Shown here one piece after another: positions 46,606-58,340 of a stretch of 64,000 bases of DNA. Source of the DNA: Tipula vernalis (taxonomy: Eukaryota; Arthropoda; Insecta; Diptera; Tipulidae); the NCBI GenBank assembly GCA_958295665.1, contig OY282560.1, positions 96,077,930-96,141,929 on the forward strand, written 5' to 3'. How positions within the stretch are numbered: position 1 is the stretch's first letter; each line of letters starts with the position of its first letter. The notes beneath the pieces are model-generated. The model did not search any database. It was not told the origin of the DNA and worked only from the letters and a program-made list of their open reading frames with translations. The position numbers and the translations under genes are program-made.

Positions 46606-47319
46606 GCTTTATTAAAAAACAATACACAGAAGTGGTGCTTATTACCACCATGTGTTGAACACCATGAAATGGAATTTTTTATTTATATTAATTTTTAATC
46701 AAAAGAATAAATATTTGTTTGTCATTTTTTAGCTTAATATGACAATATCAAATATATTTAATGAATAAATCTTAATCAAACTTGCGTTTTTGAAAACTTA
46801 TAAGAGTTTTTTCTTCTTCTGGGTAGCGCTGCTATTAATATAAACACAACTGTACGTGCTACATAACTGTCATAGAGTTGTACAGCGATCTTATCATCAT
46901 TTATATTAATTGAAGATAAAGTTTTACTCCTAAATATATAATGTACTTATTGGTAGGTATTATTACAATATACTTATACCCGTTGCATTTATCTTTTTCC
47001 GTCCGACATTTCAAATTGTGTAAAATATAAATAATTTGTAAAAAAATGGTTAAGAATTAGATAATGTCACGGTCCTATTAAAAGTATCCGTCAAATTCCA
47101 CGACAATAAATGTTGCCGTTTAATTCCATAAAAGCGAAACTTAAAAATATTTCACGACATCCAATGTGAAATGATAAAAATCATGCTTAAGTTTACCTAC
47201 TCTTTACAGAACAAATTTTGATTTTCTATGGAGGTATATATTCTGATGATGCCCTGTGTAAAATCAGATTATTTTCTAAGAGCTGAGGAACTGTCAGAAA
47301 ACCAGTGTTTGATATGCTT
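46606..47319. other. Non-coding stretch
   Basis: AT-rich, no gene or clear repeat boundary. AACTGTACGTGC at 46850-46861 may be the decayed right end of the Tc1 relic, but no left partner was found. Confidence 0.4.
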
Positions 47320-47840
47320 TCAATAATATATCGAATATAAGTGCAAGTGCTTTTCGAAATTTTCTTGAGAAAATCCTAGGAATCGGCTGCCAAAATGGCC
47401 TATATTTTAAGTTGTTATAAGGTCTTAAATATGCGAAAAATATTTCACTTTTGAAAAGGTGGCGAATCTCATGTAATATATCGAATGTGAGTATTACTGA
47501 TTTTCCGAGTTTTCTTGAGAAAATCCTTAGAAGGGGCCACCAAAATGACCTATATTCCTAGTTGTCATAAGGTCATAGCTATTAAAAAAAAATTCACTTT
47601 TGAAAAAAGTGGGGATTAGGGTGTTTAGGACAACCAAGTTTGACATAATCTCAAGTAATATAACGAATATGTGTATAACTGATTTTTCGAATATTCTTAA
47701 AAAAATCCTGGGAAGCGGCCACCAAAATGTTCTTGTAAGGTCTTAGCTGTGCGACAGATATTTGACTTTTAACAAAAATGGGGGATTAGGATTTTTAGGA
47801 CAACTATGTTTGACATATCCTCATATAATATATGAGACTA
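47320..47840. repeat. Three diverged tandem copies of about 150-180 bp
   Basis: Copies start near 47333, 47477 and 47655 with a CGAATATAAGTG-like phrase. Each is followed by TTTCTTGAGAAAATCCT, GGCCACCAAAATG, TTGTTATAAGGTCTTA and TTCACTTTTGAAAA. The second and third share an extra GGATTAGGGTGTTTAGGAC segment. They are non-coding. Confidence 0.7.
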
Positions 47841-49397
47841 CTCGAGTAATTTGGATACGCTAATTGCGAAAAAGTCGGTTTCTATTTTTGGTAAGTATTT
47901 ACTATCAAACGTAAAAGCTCGATACCCGTCGATTCTCGGGAAAATTTGAAAAGTCGCTTTTTATTACAGACAAAATATCTAAACAATTCGAATAAATTTT
48001 ATTTTGTAGTTTTTGAAGGATTTCAGGACCGCCATGAGATTAATAATTTCAAGCATTTGAACAAATTTAAAGAATTTTCCTAAATTTTGTGTTTCAAGAA
48101 TTCTCCGTTTAAAAAAAAAAAGTTTAGAGAGTTCTAACACTAAGAATTTAAAGAATATCAGGAATTTTTTTAAGACCAAAAAAATCAGAATTTTAACAAA
48201 TTTATTAATTTTAAATTATTTTAAGAATTTAAGAATTTCTTGAAAAATGAAAGCTCCTTTTTAAATATTTCTCACGGCTTCTTAGAAATTTAAGAATTTT
48301 AAGCAATTTTAAAAATACCCATAAATTGGATTATCCACGAATTTCACTAAATTCGAATTTTTTTTTTTATATCAAAACTAATAATAAAATAAAAAAATTC
48401 CTAAGAACTTTAGTGAGTATTGTAAAAATACATCGCAAAAATATTTTTAATTGACCTTATTGACAAAACATGATTTAGCTAAAAGAAAACAAAATTTAGC
48501 ATTTTTTAGTACCACTGAGAACAAACAAATAAAATGTTGCTGTTGCTTTGGACAATTCTTCAGCAGCTAAAACAACTTAAATTTGTTTTATTAAAGCAGT
48601 ACACCACAAATCATAATCAAAACAAACAAAATTTTGTTAATTTACATTTCGCTGACAAACCAAACAAACAATTATCAAAAATAAATCCAACACACTACGA
48701 AATTTGATACAATTTCAGAGTGGCGAAAAAAAAAATTCGAATGATCTAACAATAGGGTATTTGGTTGCATGTTTAACTTCCTTGATCCGGCAACATGACT
48801 AAATTTCGGAATTTTTTTTTATGACAGTGACAATATTCATAGCCTCTGTAGCACTAGTTAGAACTACGCGAAAGGCCCTAATTTTTTTCAGTTACTTTTA
48901 GGTCAAGGCCACATTATTATTATCCATTAATCAATGATGTTTACTTTCTTTGAGAATGCAGTTTAGATCCCCTAATAAAATAACAACACTCTGTCCTATT
49001 TTGTGAAACCTTTCAAAATAATTATTATTATACGTTAAACTTCGTTTGTTCTCGCCACCTTTATTTTGTAATTTCAAAAAATTCTAAATTCTTTAACATT
49101 GAAATTAGAAAATTTGTTATACGGAAATACCTTTACACTTCAAATTTGGAACCCTCAAATTCGAACTAAACCCAATTTCTAATATATGTATCTTTAATCA
49201 AATTAAATACCCCAGATTTGGTCAATATCGAAATCCTGTAATTAGTAAGTATAATTCCTAAGGCATTTAATATTTGGCCATTACCATTTACCATATTTGA
49301 CTATTTTGTAAATTTTGGAAGATTTATTATTTCTGCCTAAAAGTCAAATATTAATTTACCCAAATAAGAATTTTGAAATGTAAATTAGTATTTTCCT
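47841..49397. other. AT-rich non-coding stretch
   Basis: Repetitive AAGAATTT and TTTAAGAAT words fill 47980-48360. Around 48505-48600, TTTTATTAAAGCAGTACACC loosely recalls the end of the 7525 MITE. No gene. Confidence 0.45.
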
Positions 49398-49645
49398 TTT
49401 GAATTTTGTATAAAAATTGTAAACACACTTTTCCATTTCACACTTCATTTATTTACATAGATCTATACATTTCGATAGCTATTTTGTTTTCATTATCATA
49501 ATACTATTATTTGTACATTGTAGTGGTTACAAATAATAGTATTATGATAATGAAAGCAAAGTAGCTATCGAAATCTATAGATCTACGTAAATAAATGAAG
49601 TGTGAAATATAAAAGTGTGTTTACAATTTTTGAACAAAATTCAAA
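49398..49645. repeat. Inverted repeat with 118-bp arms and a 12-bp loop
   Basis: The arms 49398-49515 and 49528-49645 are complementary with only a handful of mismatches and the loop is CATTGTAGTGGT. Landmarks are TTGTAAACACACTTTT, CACTTCATTTATTTAC, a TTTCGATAGCT block and CATTATCATAATACTATTAT. Such a structure would fold into a long dsRNA if transcribed; it could also be a foldback MITE. No target duplication was identified. Confidence 0.88.
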
Positions 49646-51161
49646 TTTCATAATTTCCACGAAGCTCAAAAAACTACAATAGCTACTTGAAACGTATTTT
49701 TCTTATTTAAATATCTATTAGATTTATTAAATTTGAGTTTTATCAAATTGTATTCTAAGCAAAATTAAATTCTCATTATTTTTCATAATGACATATTTTG
49801 TCGTACTAGAAATTTCTACATTACAAAATTCTTAAATTTGTGAAATTCTAAAATTCCTACAATTATTAACAATTCTTAAAGTTTAAGTGCGATTATAACA
49901 AAATGTTAGGATTTTACGTAGTAGTGGGTTTTTGATCCACATACTGTCACCAGCCCACACATTAACCAGATTCTTTTGAAATTGAAATTTAGAAATTTTC
50001 AGGAAATTGTGTGTTTTGTATTTTGACTGAAAAATAAAAAAAAATTGTTTGAACCTTTCCTCCATACACTCCATCTGTTTAAAAAAAAAAAAAAATTGTA
50101 GCGTAATTTTCTGCCCTAGAAAAATTACACCCATACTAATATTGTATAACATGTTAGCCTACTTTCAGGAGTAAGTTTATGCGCAAAATTTTAAAATTCC
50201 ACATCAAAATGTTGCAGATGAGCGGATTGTTAGAAATGCCTTAATTTAAAATTAACCGAAAATTTAAGAAAATTAATTAGATTGGAAAAATTACTGAAAG
50301 TTTCAAATACACTTAAGAATTTCGAGATAAAATTTTAAACAGTGTAAAGTATCTCAAAAACCAACTTACTCGTGAAATATACCATAAATCCAAAAAGAAA
50401 ATGAGCTTACCTGTAATAAAATAAGAAAAAAATGTTAATTGGTATGAAATACATGCATAAAATTTAATTAATAAACTATAAAATCTGTTAAAATATTCCA
50501 AAAATATTAATTATCTAGAATATCTACAATAAATCTAAATTTTATAAACATTAATTCCTCAACCACATCAAAAAGACTTCAAACATTACATAACAAACAA
50601 AAAAAAAATCAAAAAACGCGTCACTGAAATGAAATTGGTTTGATCTCAAACTTGATTTCTTTTAAGGTTTATTTGCATTTCCAAGAAAATTTACTGTTGA
50701 ACGATTTATAACCCATAGAGTTAATAACCATGGAGTTATATTAAAAATTTATATTCCATCAAATAATTGAGACATGTTCGTTGAAATGTGCGGAAATATG
50801 ATACAAATGCATATTACAACAAATGAGATGTTGAATTGTGTCCGCCTGTCTAGTGAAATACTTTACTGGGATGTTGTCATCTGTCGAGGTTAAAAACAAA
50901 ATGGAATAAGAATTTTTTATTTTTTGTTCGGAGATGTTTGGTACGAAATTTTTCTAAACATGGGTTTTTCATAAATGGCATAAAAACCAATTATTTATAA
51001 GACAAACTTGAGTGATCCCACGAAAAGATATCAAGGTTAATTTTTCAGAGATCATCTTCCGATAAAACAACCCAAGGAAGAAATTTTCTCAAGAAGGCAC
51101 AATGAATTAAGAACTTGAAGAAGAACTAAGAATCTAAAACATTGCTAAATTTAACATGAGC
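49646..51161. other. AT-rich non-coding stretch
   Basis: Minus-strand frames at 49883-50152 and 50313-50501 are Phe/Lys/Ile-rich and cross homopolymers; I do not regard them as genes. No TIR pair was recognised. Confidence 0.45.
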
Positions 51162-51568
51162 CGTGTTTTCCATGAGAACTGCACTAGAACTCGATAAACT
51201 TTAAATTCCTTTTATTCCATGTAAAACGAAAAAAAATAAATTCTTAAAGCGCGAATGTGTAGTGTAGTTGAAATAATTACATATTTTAAGTTTAAAAATT
51301 TCCCCCTTCAGTTATTTCATCAATATTTTCTAATTTCTTGCTGACGTCATTACACGCAACTACACTCGATAAATTCATGGGTTTATCCAGTGTAACTAAA
51401 AAATAAGCTATAATTGTCATTATTTATTGCTGTAACAACTTAAAATGTGTATTTATGTGAAATGCACTACACATTATCACTTTATGAATTTAATTTTTTT
51501 TCTGTTTACATAGAATAAAAGGAATTAAAAATTTATCGAGTTCTAGTGCAGTTCTCATGGAAAACACG
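51162..51568. mobile_element. 407-bp MITE with about 140-bp inverted arms
   Basis: The left arm starts CGTGTTTTCCATGAGAACTG and continues to ACTAGAACTCGATAAA. The right arm is its complement, with near identity over the first 60 bp and weaker pairing to about 140 bp (AATGTGTAGTGYA, TTTTAAGTTG). No reading frame. The target duplication is unclear. Confidence 0.75.
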
Positions 51569-52173
51569 ACTATGATCACATTATGAGTAATATTTGAACG
51601 ATATTCGATCAGACTGACTAGACGAGTATGAAGCGCAACACATCTCAACAACTCTTTGCGTTTTCATGTTTACATATGTATTTACGTATCAATAACATTT
51701 TATTGTATGCACTTTAAATATTTCGATTGGTTGTTTGTGTTATTGCATAACAAGTCGTTACTCATTTAAAATTTTTGTTGAAAACGATGCAAGACTAATA
51801 TACCCATTACAACATAGTTTAAGGCAGAGGTACGAAATTACCAAATAATGTGATGCACTGAATAACCTTGGAAATGATGTGATGCACTGAATGACCTTTT
51901 GGGCCAACATTATAAATAGTATTAATTAATTATCAAATTGTATCATATATGGTATATGTACAGCGGTTTCATACGAAAACGATCAAAAAATCGCAAATTT
52001 TGGCCTGACCCCTTTTGATTTTGATATTTTGATGATAGTTGGTGAAAATGTTCTCCATATGAAATAACTCCACCCACATTGTACTCCTATTTTATTTTAT
52101 GTATTAGTGTTGTTTACTATTTTATAGTTTTTTAAAAACAATAAACGAGAAATAAATAATTTTGAAATAATTT
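51569..52173. other. Non-coding stretch downstream of the transposase relic
   Basis: It contains a short direct repeat, GATGTGATGCACTGAATGAC with GATGCACTGAATAACCTT, near 51850-51895. A GTACAGCGGTTTCATACGA sequence at 51959-51977 might be a transposon end, but no inverted partner was seen right of 53.6 kb. Confidence 0.4.
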
Positions 52174-53615
52174 TTATTTTGTTATATCAAACAGTTTTGA
52201 GTTTTTACAAAATAAAGTTTTTTTAATATTTAAAGATGTCTTATTAATAGGAGAAAAACTATGATATTGGTGAGTACCTGGTATTTGCCTAACTAAGTTA
52301 TATCTGTTTTTTAATTTTCTTTCAATTTTCAAATAATCTTTAGTACTAAACCATGAATAGTTGACTTTTGATTCATTTTTCACAGCCCATGAATATAGTT
52401 CATGTGGCGTGGTTATTTGATTTTCAAACGGTCTTTGTAAACTTGGTCGAGCAGCATTCCTCTTTAGAATTCCTCCTAATGCATCACAAGGTCCTTTTCC
52501 GTGGCATGTTGCAAAAAAATGCCACTCTGCTTCCAAGTCGAAATCCTCTTTAAAATTGCAGATTGTAAAAACTCATTTTATTTTTATACTGGGCCCCTAT
52601 CCATCGGAAAAAAAACAAATTTTTTTTATTTGTTGTAATTTTTCCTTTATGAAATTGACTAAGTAGGCCTTGAATGAATAATCTCACTGCTACATGATTG
52701 TGCTTTGTTGATTCAGATATAGCCACCAATCTTGTGAATTCCAATTTATTATGGTTCACATCGCCCATCAAATGTGATTCTTGAATGAATAGTTCTCCGA
52801 AAAGTCGCATATAACTATACATTCATCATGGTTTAAATTGAATTTCGTATGTTTCAGGTAAGTTGCTTGTTGTTCTGCAATAAATGAATGCGGTACCAAG
52901 TTTTGTTGATACGGTTACTATTTCCATTGTGCATCTATCTGCTTGCTGCCACTGCTTGAATGTTATTTCTTCTACATCATTTTGTAGAAATTTTGTAGAC
53001 AAATCCGTACGGATATTTTCCGTTCCTGGACAGGTTGCACATTCGTTTAATTGGCAAGATGTTGTTGGATTTTCGCAAATAATTTGAAAAATTAGTTTCC
53101 GATAACTTTCTTGTTCATGTGAAAGGAGTTTCATTGTTTGTATGACATTAAATATAAGTTTAATATTTTGATGATATATGCAAACGCATATACTGTGTGT
53201 GCCGCTGGAATTTGCCAAAACGCAGTGTCCTGGGCGAAGTGAGGCAAATTTTGAAAATCCCATTATTCTACTCGGGTGTGTTTTTTTAAAGATTTGATAT
53301 GCTTCCTTCAAATTACAAAGTACCAATCTACGTTGTTTAGTAATAACAGTTCCTTCCGATGAAATTGTTTGTCTCGTTGATGAAGTCTCGTTTTCTTGGA
53401 CATATCCCACTTATTTCGTCATCTTCAAAAAAATTCTGCACAAACTTTACCAGTTCTTGGTTAAGGACCTTAGACCCACATTTTATATTCGGTGTTGACA
53501 TTATTCCATTTTCCTCTTGAATGTGTTTTGCTCTCCTTGCCATATAATAAGAAACACTAAACTCTCGTTGAATTTTTCGAGCAGACGAGCTTTTTGGTAA
53601 CGATGTTAATATCAT
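52174..53615 (-). pseudogene. HGKGPCDG-family transposase-like gene, frameshifted
   Basis: Read from 53615 leftwards, successive frames give LPKSSSARKIQREFSVSYYM (helix-turn-helix-like) and DDEISGICPRKRDFI. After a shift near 53400 come KQRRLVLCNLKEAYQIFKK, GFSKFASLRPGHCVLANSSG, THSICVCIYHQN and a CQLNECATCP cluster. After breaks near 52824 and 52600 come ESTKHNHVAVRLFIQGLLSQ, an SDG triplet in a shifted frame followed by GAQYKNKMSFYNL, then AEWHFFATCHGKGPCDALGG and ILKRNAARPSLQRP, ending at 52174. Relatives carry a further central block (with a DFAENY-like motif, from memory) that is absent here. Acidic residues in SDG and CDG are plausible catalytic positions. The N-terminal CC-PF domain seen at 39.7 kb is not visible. 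Confidence 0.75.
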
Positions 53616-53639
53616 ATATTTTTCACTGAAGTTATTGGA

Positions 53640-54250
53640 ACTTTCAATTAGGAAGTAACTTGGTGATTTCTTTACGCATTATGATGAAATTCAGTATGTA
53701 CGATGGAAATAGGATTCTAAAATGAATTTTCGGTAAAGTTCTGGAAAATGGCCAATTAGGAAGGACTTGGCCGTTTCTTAACCGTATGTAATGAAATTCT
53801 GCAAAGACAACGGAATTGACAATTAGGAAGGAACTCGTTTGTTTTTTTACCGATTTCAAGTCGTATTTCACCACAATCGGTTTAGAAACTACCAAGTTTC
53901 TACCTAGTAGGCCATATGGTATTCCAGAACTTTTTCTAAATATCGTTAGAGTCCCATTTTCATGGCACAAATCGGATCATGATCGGTTAATAAACAGCCA
54001 AGTTCAGCCTTCCTAACTGACCATATTTCAGCACTTCTTCTAAATACCATTTTAGAATCCCATTTCCATCGTACAATTCGAATTAAATCATAATTCGTTA
54101 AAAAACAGCTAAGTTCCTTCCTAATTGGTCCTATTCCAGAACTTTACCTAAAACTCAATAAAAACCCAATTTCCAACGTACATGCTGAAATTCATCATAA
54201 TCGGTAAAGAAATTACGAAGTTTCTTAATTTCATCATTATCGGTTAAAAA
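53640..54250. repeat. Satellite-like repeat (GGTTAAGAAACGGCTAAGTT)
   Basis: Phrases such as TTTAGAATCCCATTTCCATC, GTACATGCCGAAATTCATCA, TAATCGGTTAAGAAA, AAGTTCCTTCCTAATTGG and CCAGAACTTTACCTAAAA, in either orientation, recur every 100-130 bp. The series resumes at 54760-54960 after the dispersed repeat at 54251-54732, so that repeat probably inserted into this satellite. Frames at 53644-54016 are repeat-derived and not genes. Confidence 0.65.
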
Positions 54251-54732
54251 ATGGAGGTGTGGCCAACACCCGACTTTCTTTTACGAACAGAGAATTTTGA
54301 GAAATTTTATTTTTTTTAAACCTTTGTTTTGTTTTTAATTTTTTTTTAAATTTTTAAATTTTTAAATTTTTAAATTTTTTTTAATTTTTAATTTTTATTT
54401 GTTTTTAATTTTTGGAAACATTTTGCTTTGCGTAGTTTTTTGTAAACCTTATACTTTTTAAGATATTTGCAAAATAAATTTTCTGGACCAAGGGAGTGGC
54501 CACTTCCGGTTGGCCGATTTGGAGTAAAATTCACTGGGACCTCCCAATTTATCAATAAAGCTTAAATCTGAAGTTTCAGTTCGATTGGTTAAACCATCTG
54601 GGCTGTAGAGAGGACACAGACAGACTGACAGACTTGAGGGGACCTCAAAACAAATAAATCTCTAAAAATCTCAAGGTCCAAAATTTTCATGATTACTATA
54701 CTTTATTTTACTAGAGTAAAAGAAAGTAAAAA
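54251..54732. repeat. Dispersed repeat copy 1 (GTGTGGCCAACACCCGAC)
   Basis: It starts AGGTGTGGCCAACACCCGAC, then TTTCTTTTACGAACAG, a T-rich tract, GACCAAGGGAGTGGCCACTT and a GAGGACACAGACAGACTGAC block. It ends ACTATACTTTATTTTACT with AAAGAAAGTAAAA. A second copy at 56803-57231 is about 90% alike by eye. The ends share CTTTCTTTTAC in inverted orientation, hinting at a small DNA element. No open frame. Confidence 0.75.
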
Positions 54733-56352
54733 CGACGTCATACTTCGTCTTCACCTTAGAATCCCATTTCCGTCGTACATGCCGAATTTCCTCATAATCG
54801 GTTAAGAAACGGCTAAGTTCCCTTCTAATTGGACATTTTCCAGAACTTTATGTAAAAATCATTTTAGAATGACATTTCCATCGTGCGTGCTCAGTTAAAC
54901 TATAATCGGTTAAGAAATAGCAAAGTTCCTTCCTAACTGGCCTGAATTTGACTTGAAATGCTGTATATGGCTAAACTTCTATACGAGATATTCAAATTGT
55001 TTGCATTCGGATCTAAGCAATAGTCGGAAATAATAGACAGGCCCACCCCCAACTAGTCTATAAACTTAAACCGAGGTTTTAAATAAATAAATCGACATCG
55101 AAATATATGACCAAAAAGTTCTATTAAAAAACCTAAAAAGCGTTCTCCTGAAAATTGACGATTTTGACTTATCGTTTTACTGCGATAATACAATCATAAT
55201 TTACTTTTTTTTTTGGGTTGACACTGATATCTAAATATGAAGAAAATTTTTATTCTAGTGTTACCACTGCGTTTTTTGAGATAAGTTTTGGGCCAACTTC
55301 ACATAAATGCCATTGAATGAATAATCGATTTTTAAAAGAAGAGAGGAAATTCTGGAAAAGAACGTCCTAATTTTAAAAATAGTCTAGAAAAGCAAGGATT
55401 TGGGGCGGCAACCCTCATCCTCTAAGGTATACAACGAATTAAAAAATAGGTCTAACCCCATGTAACGAATTAAAATTACCTTTAAAAAATTGTTGTTTAA
55501 AAAACTTGCTGTTTTTAACATTTGTGGGTACTATCAATTATTACAAACATTTACATTCTAATTTTAAAATTAAATTTTCCATTTCCAGAATTTATTTCCT
55601 TTAAAAGGAAATGCATTCAAAGACAATAATAAATTTACAATTGTATGAACGACTGACAAAAAAGTTAAATTGGAAACAATGTCAATTGGCTTTTTTCCAT
55701 TTGAAAAAGAAATACAGGCAACTGACTTAGAAAATGGAAATAAAGCCAGTTGATTTTATTTCCGTTGACTTTATTACACGGCACTGGCAATTTTATCTAA
55801 AGGATTACAGAAAACATTAAACATTTTGTCAGAGAGAAGGTCTTTGGTGAATTTGGGAGAATTTCTTGAAAAAGTATTTTTTTTTTTAAATGAAACTTGG
55901 TAAAAGGGGACCTTGGGACAACCTTGGGAAAAAATCAACTACTTCGGCTTATTTTGATTCTGGGAATATAGGAGCAAAATGGTAATCGAGTAATGAAAAG
56001 CTGGAGCAAAAAGTGGCAGAAACAAAGAACACTCGGAGAGAGGTGCATAAACCTAATCCAAGCTAATTTTAGAAGCAAACAGTACTCTCAGAGACCACAT
56101 TCCGGGAGGTAAATGATGAAGAGATTCTGTAATTCATTTCCTTACACTTACTTAAAATTTGCAAAACGAATAGAGGTAATGAAAATTAATATTAAATGTT
56201 TAGTTTAATTTAAAAGAACATTTTTTCGGACTTAATATATCCACAATATTACAATAATTTAATTTTAATTACAATCACTACAATAGTTATTCTATCTTGA
56301 GATATGCGCGCCGCGGAGCCAAATCATAAACAATTACTGCGTTGCTCAACGG
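54733..56352. other. Non-coding stretch with satellite tail and a dispersed motif
   Basis: 54760-54960 continues the satellite of 53.6 kb. At 55390-55500, GGGGCGGCAACCCTCATCCT, CTAAGGTATACAACGAATTA and a TAAAAAATTGTT tail repeat a motif also found at about 32330-32400 and 34965-35040. The rest has no gene signal. Confidence 0.5.
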
Positions 56353-56353
56353 C

Positions 56354-56479
56354 GGGCTATTTGTGAATTCGATTCGAACCTATACGATTCTTTGAAGTAT
56401 AAGATTCGTATTTGATTTATATAAGAAACGAACGAATCGAAGAATCGAATACGTTCGAGTCGAATTCACAAATAGCCCC
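56354..56479. mobile_element. About 126-bp MITE with GGGCTATTTGTGAATTCGA ends
   Basis: The left end is GGGCTATTTGTGAATTCGAT and the right end the complement of GGGGCTATTTGTGAATTCGA, about 24 bp nearly perfect. The centre repeats CGATTCTT/AAGAATCG in opposed orientation. The ends resemble the unit at 20441 and the Harbinger end CCTATTTCTGAATACGA at 60.68 kb, so mobilisation by a Harbinger-type transposase is plausible. Confidence 0.7.
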
Positions 56480-56802
56480 GCTAACTTTTGTTTTATCAAA
56501 GTTTTATTGCTCTATTTATTTTGAAAATAGGTTGAAAATACTACATGTTGTTGTTGCACATTATGAAATCGTTGTCCTCACTCTTCCCCTTTTAAAAATT
56601 CTCGCTTGTGGATTAAAAATCCAAGCGGGTTGATTTTTATCCCAAGTGGTGGTTAGCATTTCTTTTGGATTCGGACCTTCAATTTCATTTATTCATTTGT
56701 TTATTTATTTACAATAATTTTGGCACTTTATTTTGATCAAAAGCTTGTTCACGATAGAATGTGCAGTAATTTGCCAACATATAATATTTAAAATTGAAAA
56801 AT

Positions 56803-57231
56803 GTAGGTGTGGCCAACACACGACTTTCTTTTACGAACAGCAAATTTTGAGAATTTTTTTTTTTTTTTATTTTTTTTTTTGTATTTTTTAGAAACATTAA
56901 GTAGTTTTTTGTAAACCTTATACTTTTAAAGATATTTGCAAAATTAATTTTCTGGACCAAGGGAGTGGCCACTTCCGGTTAGCCGATTTGGAGTAAAATG
57001 CAATGGGACCTCCAAATTTATCAAAAAAGCTTAAATCTGAAGTTACAGTTCGATTGGTTAAACCATCTGGCTGTAGAGAGGACACAGACTGACATACTGA
57101 CAGACAGACACCATTTCAAAACCCACTTTTTCGAACTCAGGGCACCTCAAAACAGATAAATCTCTAAGAATCTCAAGGTCCAAAATTTTCATGATTACTA
57201 TACTTTATTTTACTTACGCAAAAGAAAGTAA
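56803..57231. repeat. Dispersed repeat copy 2
   Basis: It matches 54251-54732 throughout, from AGGTGTGGCCAACACACGAC to the AAAGAAAGTAAAAA end. It retains a longer GACAGACAGACACCATTTC and CCACTTTTTCGAACTCAGGG segment that copy 1 has lost. Confidence 0.8.
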
Positions 57232-57249
57232 AAAATTGCATCTGAGATC

Positions 57250-58340
57250 AGTCGTGTTCTTCTTCGATTTGACAGGTTCATCTCCGTTATCCTTCTTTTG
57301 GAAAATATCCCACTCAGGTTAGGTACATTATCGGTCCTATTCCTCTCTTCAAAATATGGGTCTAAAAACATTAATCAGCCGATTATTTGATTATGTACTT
57401 GTTGTTTGGGTATCTTACTCGAATCACCAAGATAAGAATTAAGATGGCAATAGCCGATATGATTCCACTATCAATGATGCTACCAACTTGATAGATCGTG
57501 GCCAATTTTTGACGTTTAGAATATGTAAATTGTGTAGGTATTTGATTCCTTGTTCGGTAACATTTGCCTGTAATATCTGATGTTTAATTTCTTTGTTAGT
57601 GAAAGTCCAAACCTTTATTTCTAATGTCTCATTTTAATATTGAATCAAATAATTTCTCCCAAGTATTAAGTCCTTGACTAATACTATGGTTTTCTTACAG
57701 TTCTTGCGACTGGTTCAGTTCGCATGTGGTGGCTTCCCTATATTTTATATTGATTTATTACGATAATCGCCTTCTCTTTTTGATCCAACCAGTTAGAATT
57801 GTTTAATGCTTCTTTGCCTAGCTGTGCTGCTCTTACTATCTCCTTGACTAGCTGAAGACAATTAAACATCATTTGTTGAAAAACTTCGTTTGTGCTTTCT
57901 TATAATGGATGAGTTTATCTTATACTGCTCGTTGTTATTTTGTATTATACTATTTTGATTTCTCAAAATTTCATCCCAATCGGTTGCGTCAGGTAAATCA
58001 GCAATCAGCCCATCATTTGCTTGATCATTTGACTCTTGAAGGTTGACCTTTTACATAGTCATCTTTCAGTGCACTTTCTACACCTGAAACGTAGTTTAGT
58101 AGTTATTTGACAAAATCGGGAAGTTTACTGATTTCTTGAAGACTATTTTCATATTTTGGTCCTTATACATACTCTAATAATCATTTGCCTGTGGTTGTTG
58201 TTGAAACTCCAGTTGATCCACTGTTTTTTCCAATCTTTGGTTAATTGGCATTGCATATTTTTCTTTATGCGAAATTGCAATAGAGGTTGTAACTCTTGCT
58301 GTTTTGTCTACATGTTGTTGTTTTTATTGTATATTATGAT
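57250..58340 (-). pseudogene. Decayed coding region ending in a membrane segment, unidentified
   Basis: On the minus strand this stretch has gene-like composition broken by many stops and frameshifts. Recognisable pieces are SHKEKYAMPINQRLEKT (near 58270), DLPDATDWDEILRNQNS (near 57980) and LVKEIVRAAQLGKEALNNSN (near 57820). A C-terminal piece at about 57400-57500 reads IYQVGSIIDSG followed by a run of about 17 hydrophobic residues, then RVRYPNNKYIIK and a stop. A hydrophobic helix followed by a short basic tail suggests a type I membrane protein. An envelope-like protein of an insect retroelement is possible, but I have no diagnostic motif. It is non-functional. Confidence 0.4.

Noticed and set aside
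52826..53410. 194-codon frame as a complete protein-coding gene
   Set aside because: Homologous blocks continue in other frames on both sides (53615-53337 and 52822-52174), so it is one segment of a frameshifted transposase-like gene.
53644..54016. Frames of 108 and 66 codons
   Set aside because: Both lie in satellite-like repeats whose phrases recur at 54.8 kb without keeping the frame.
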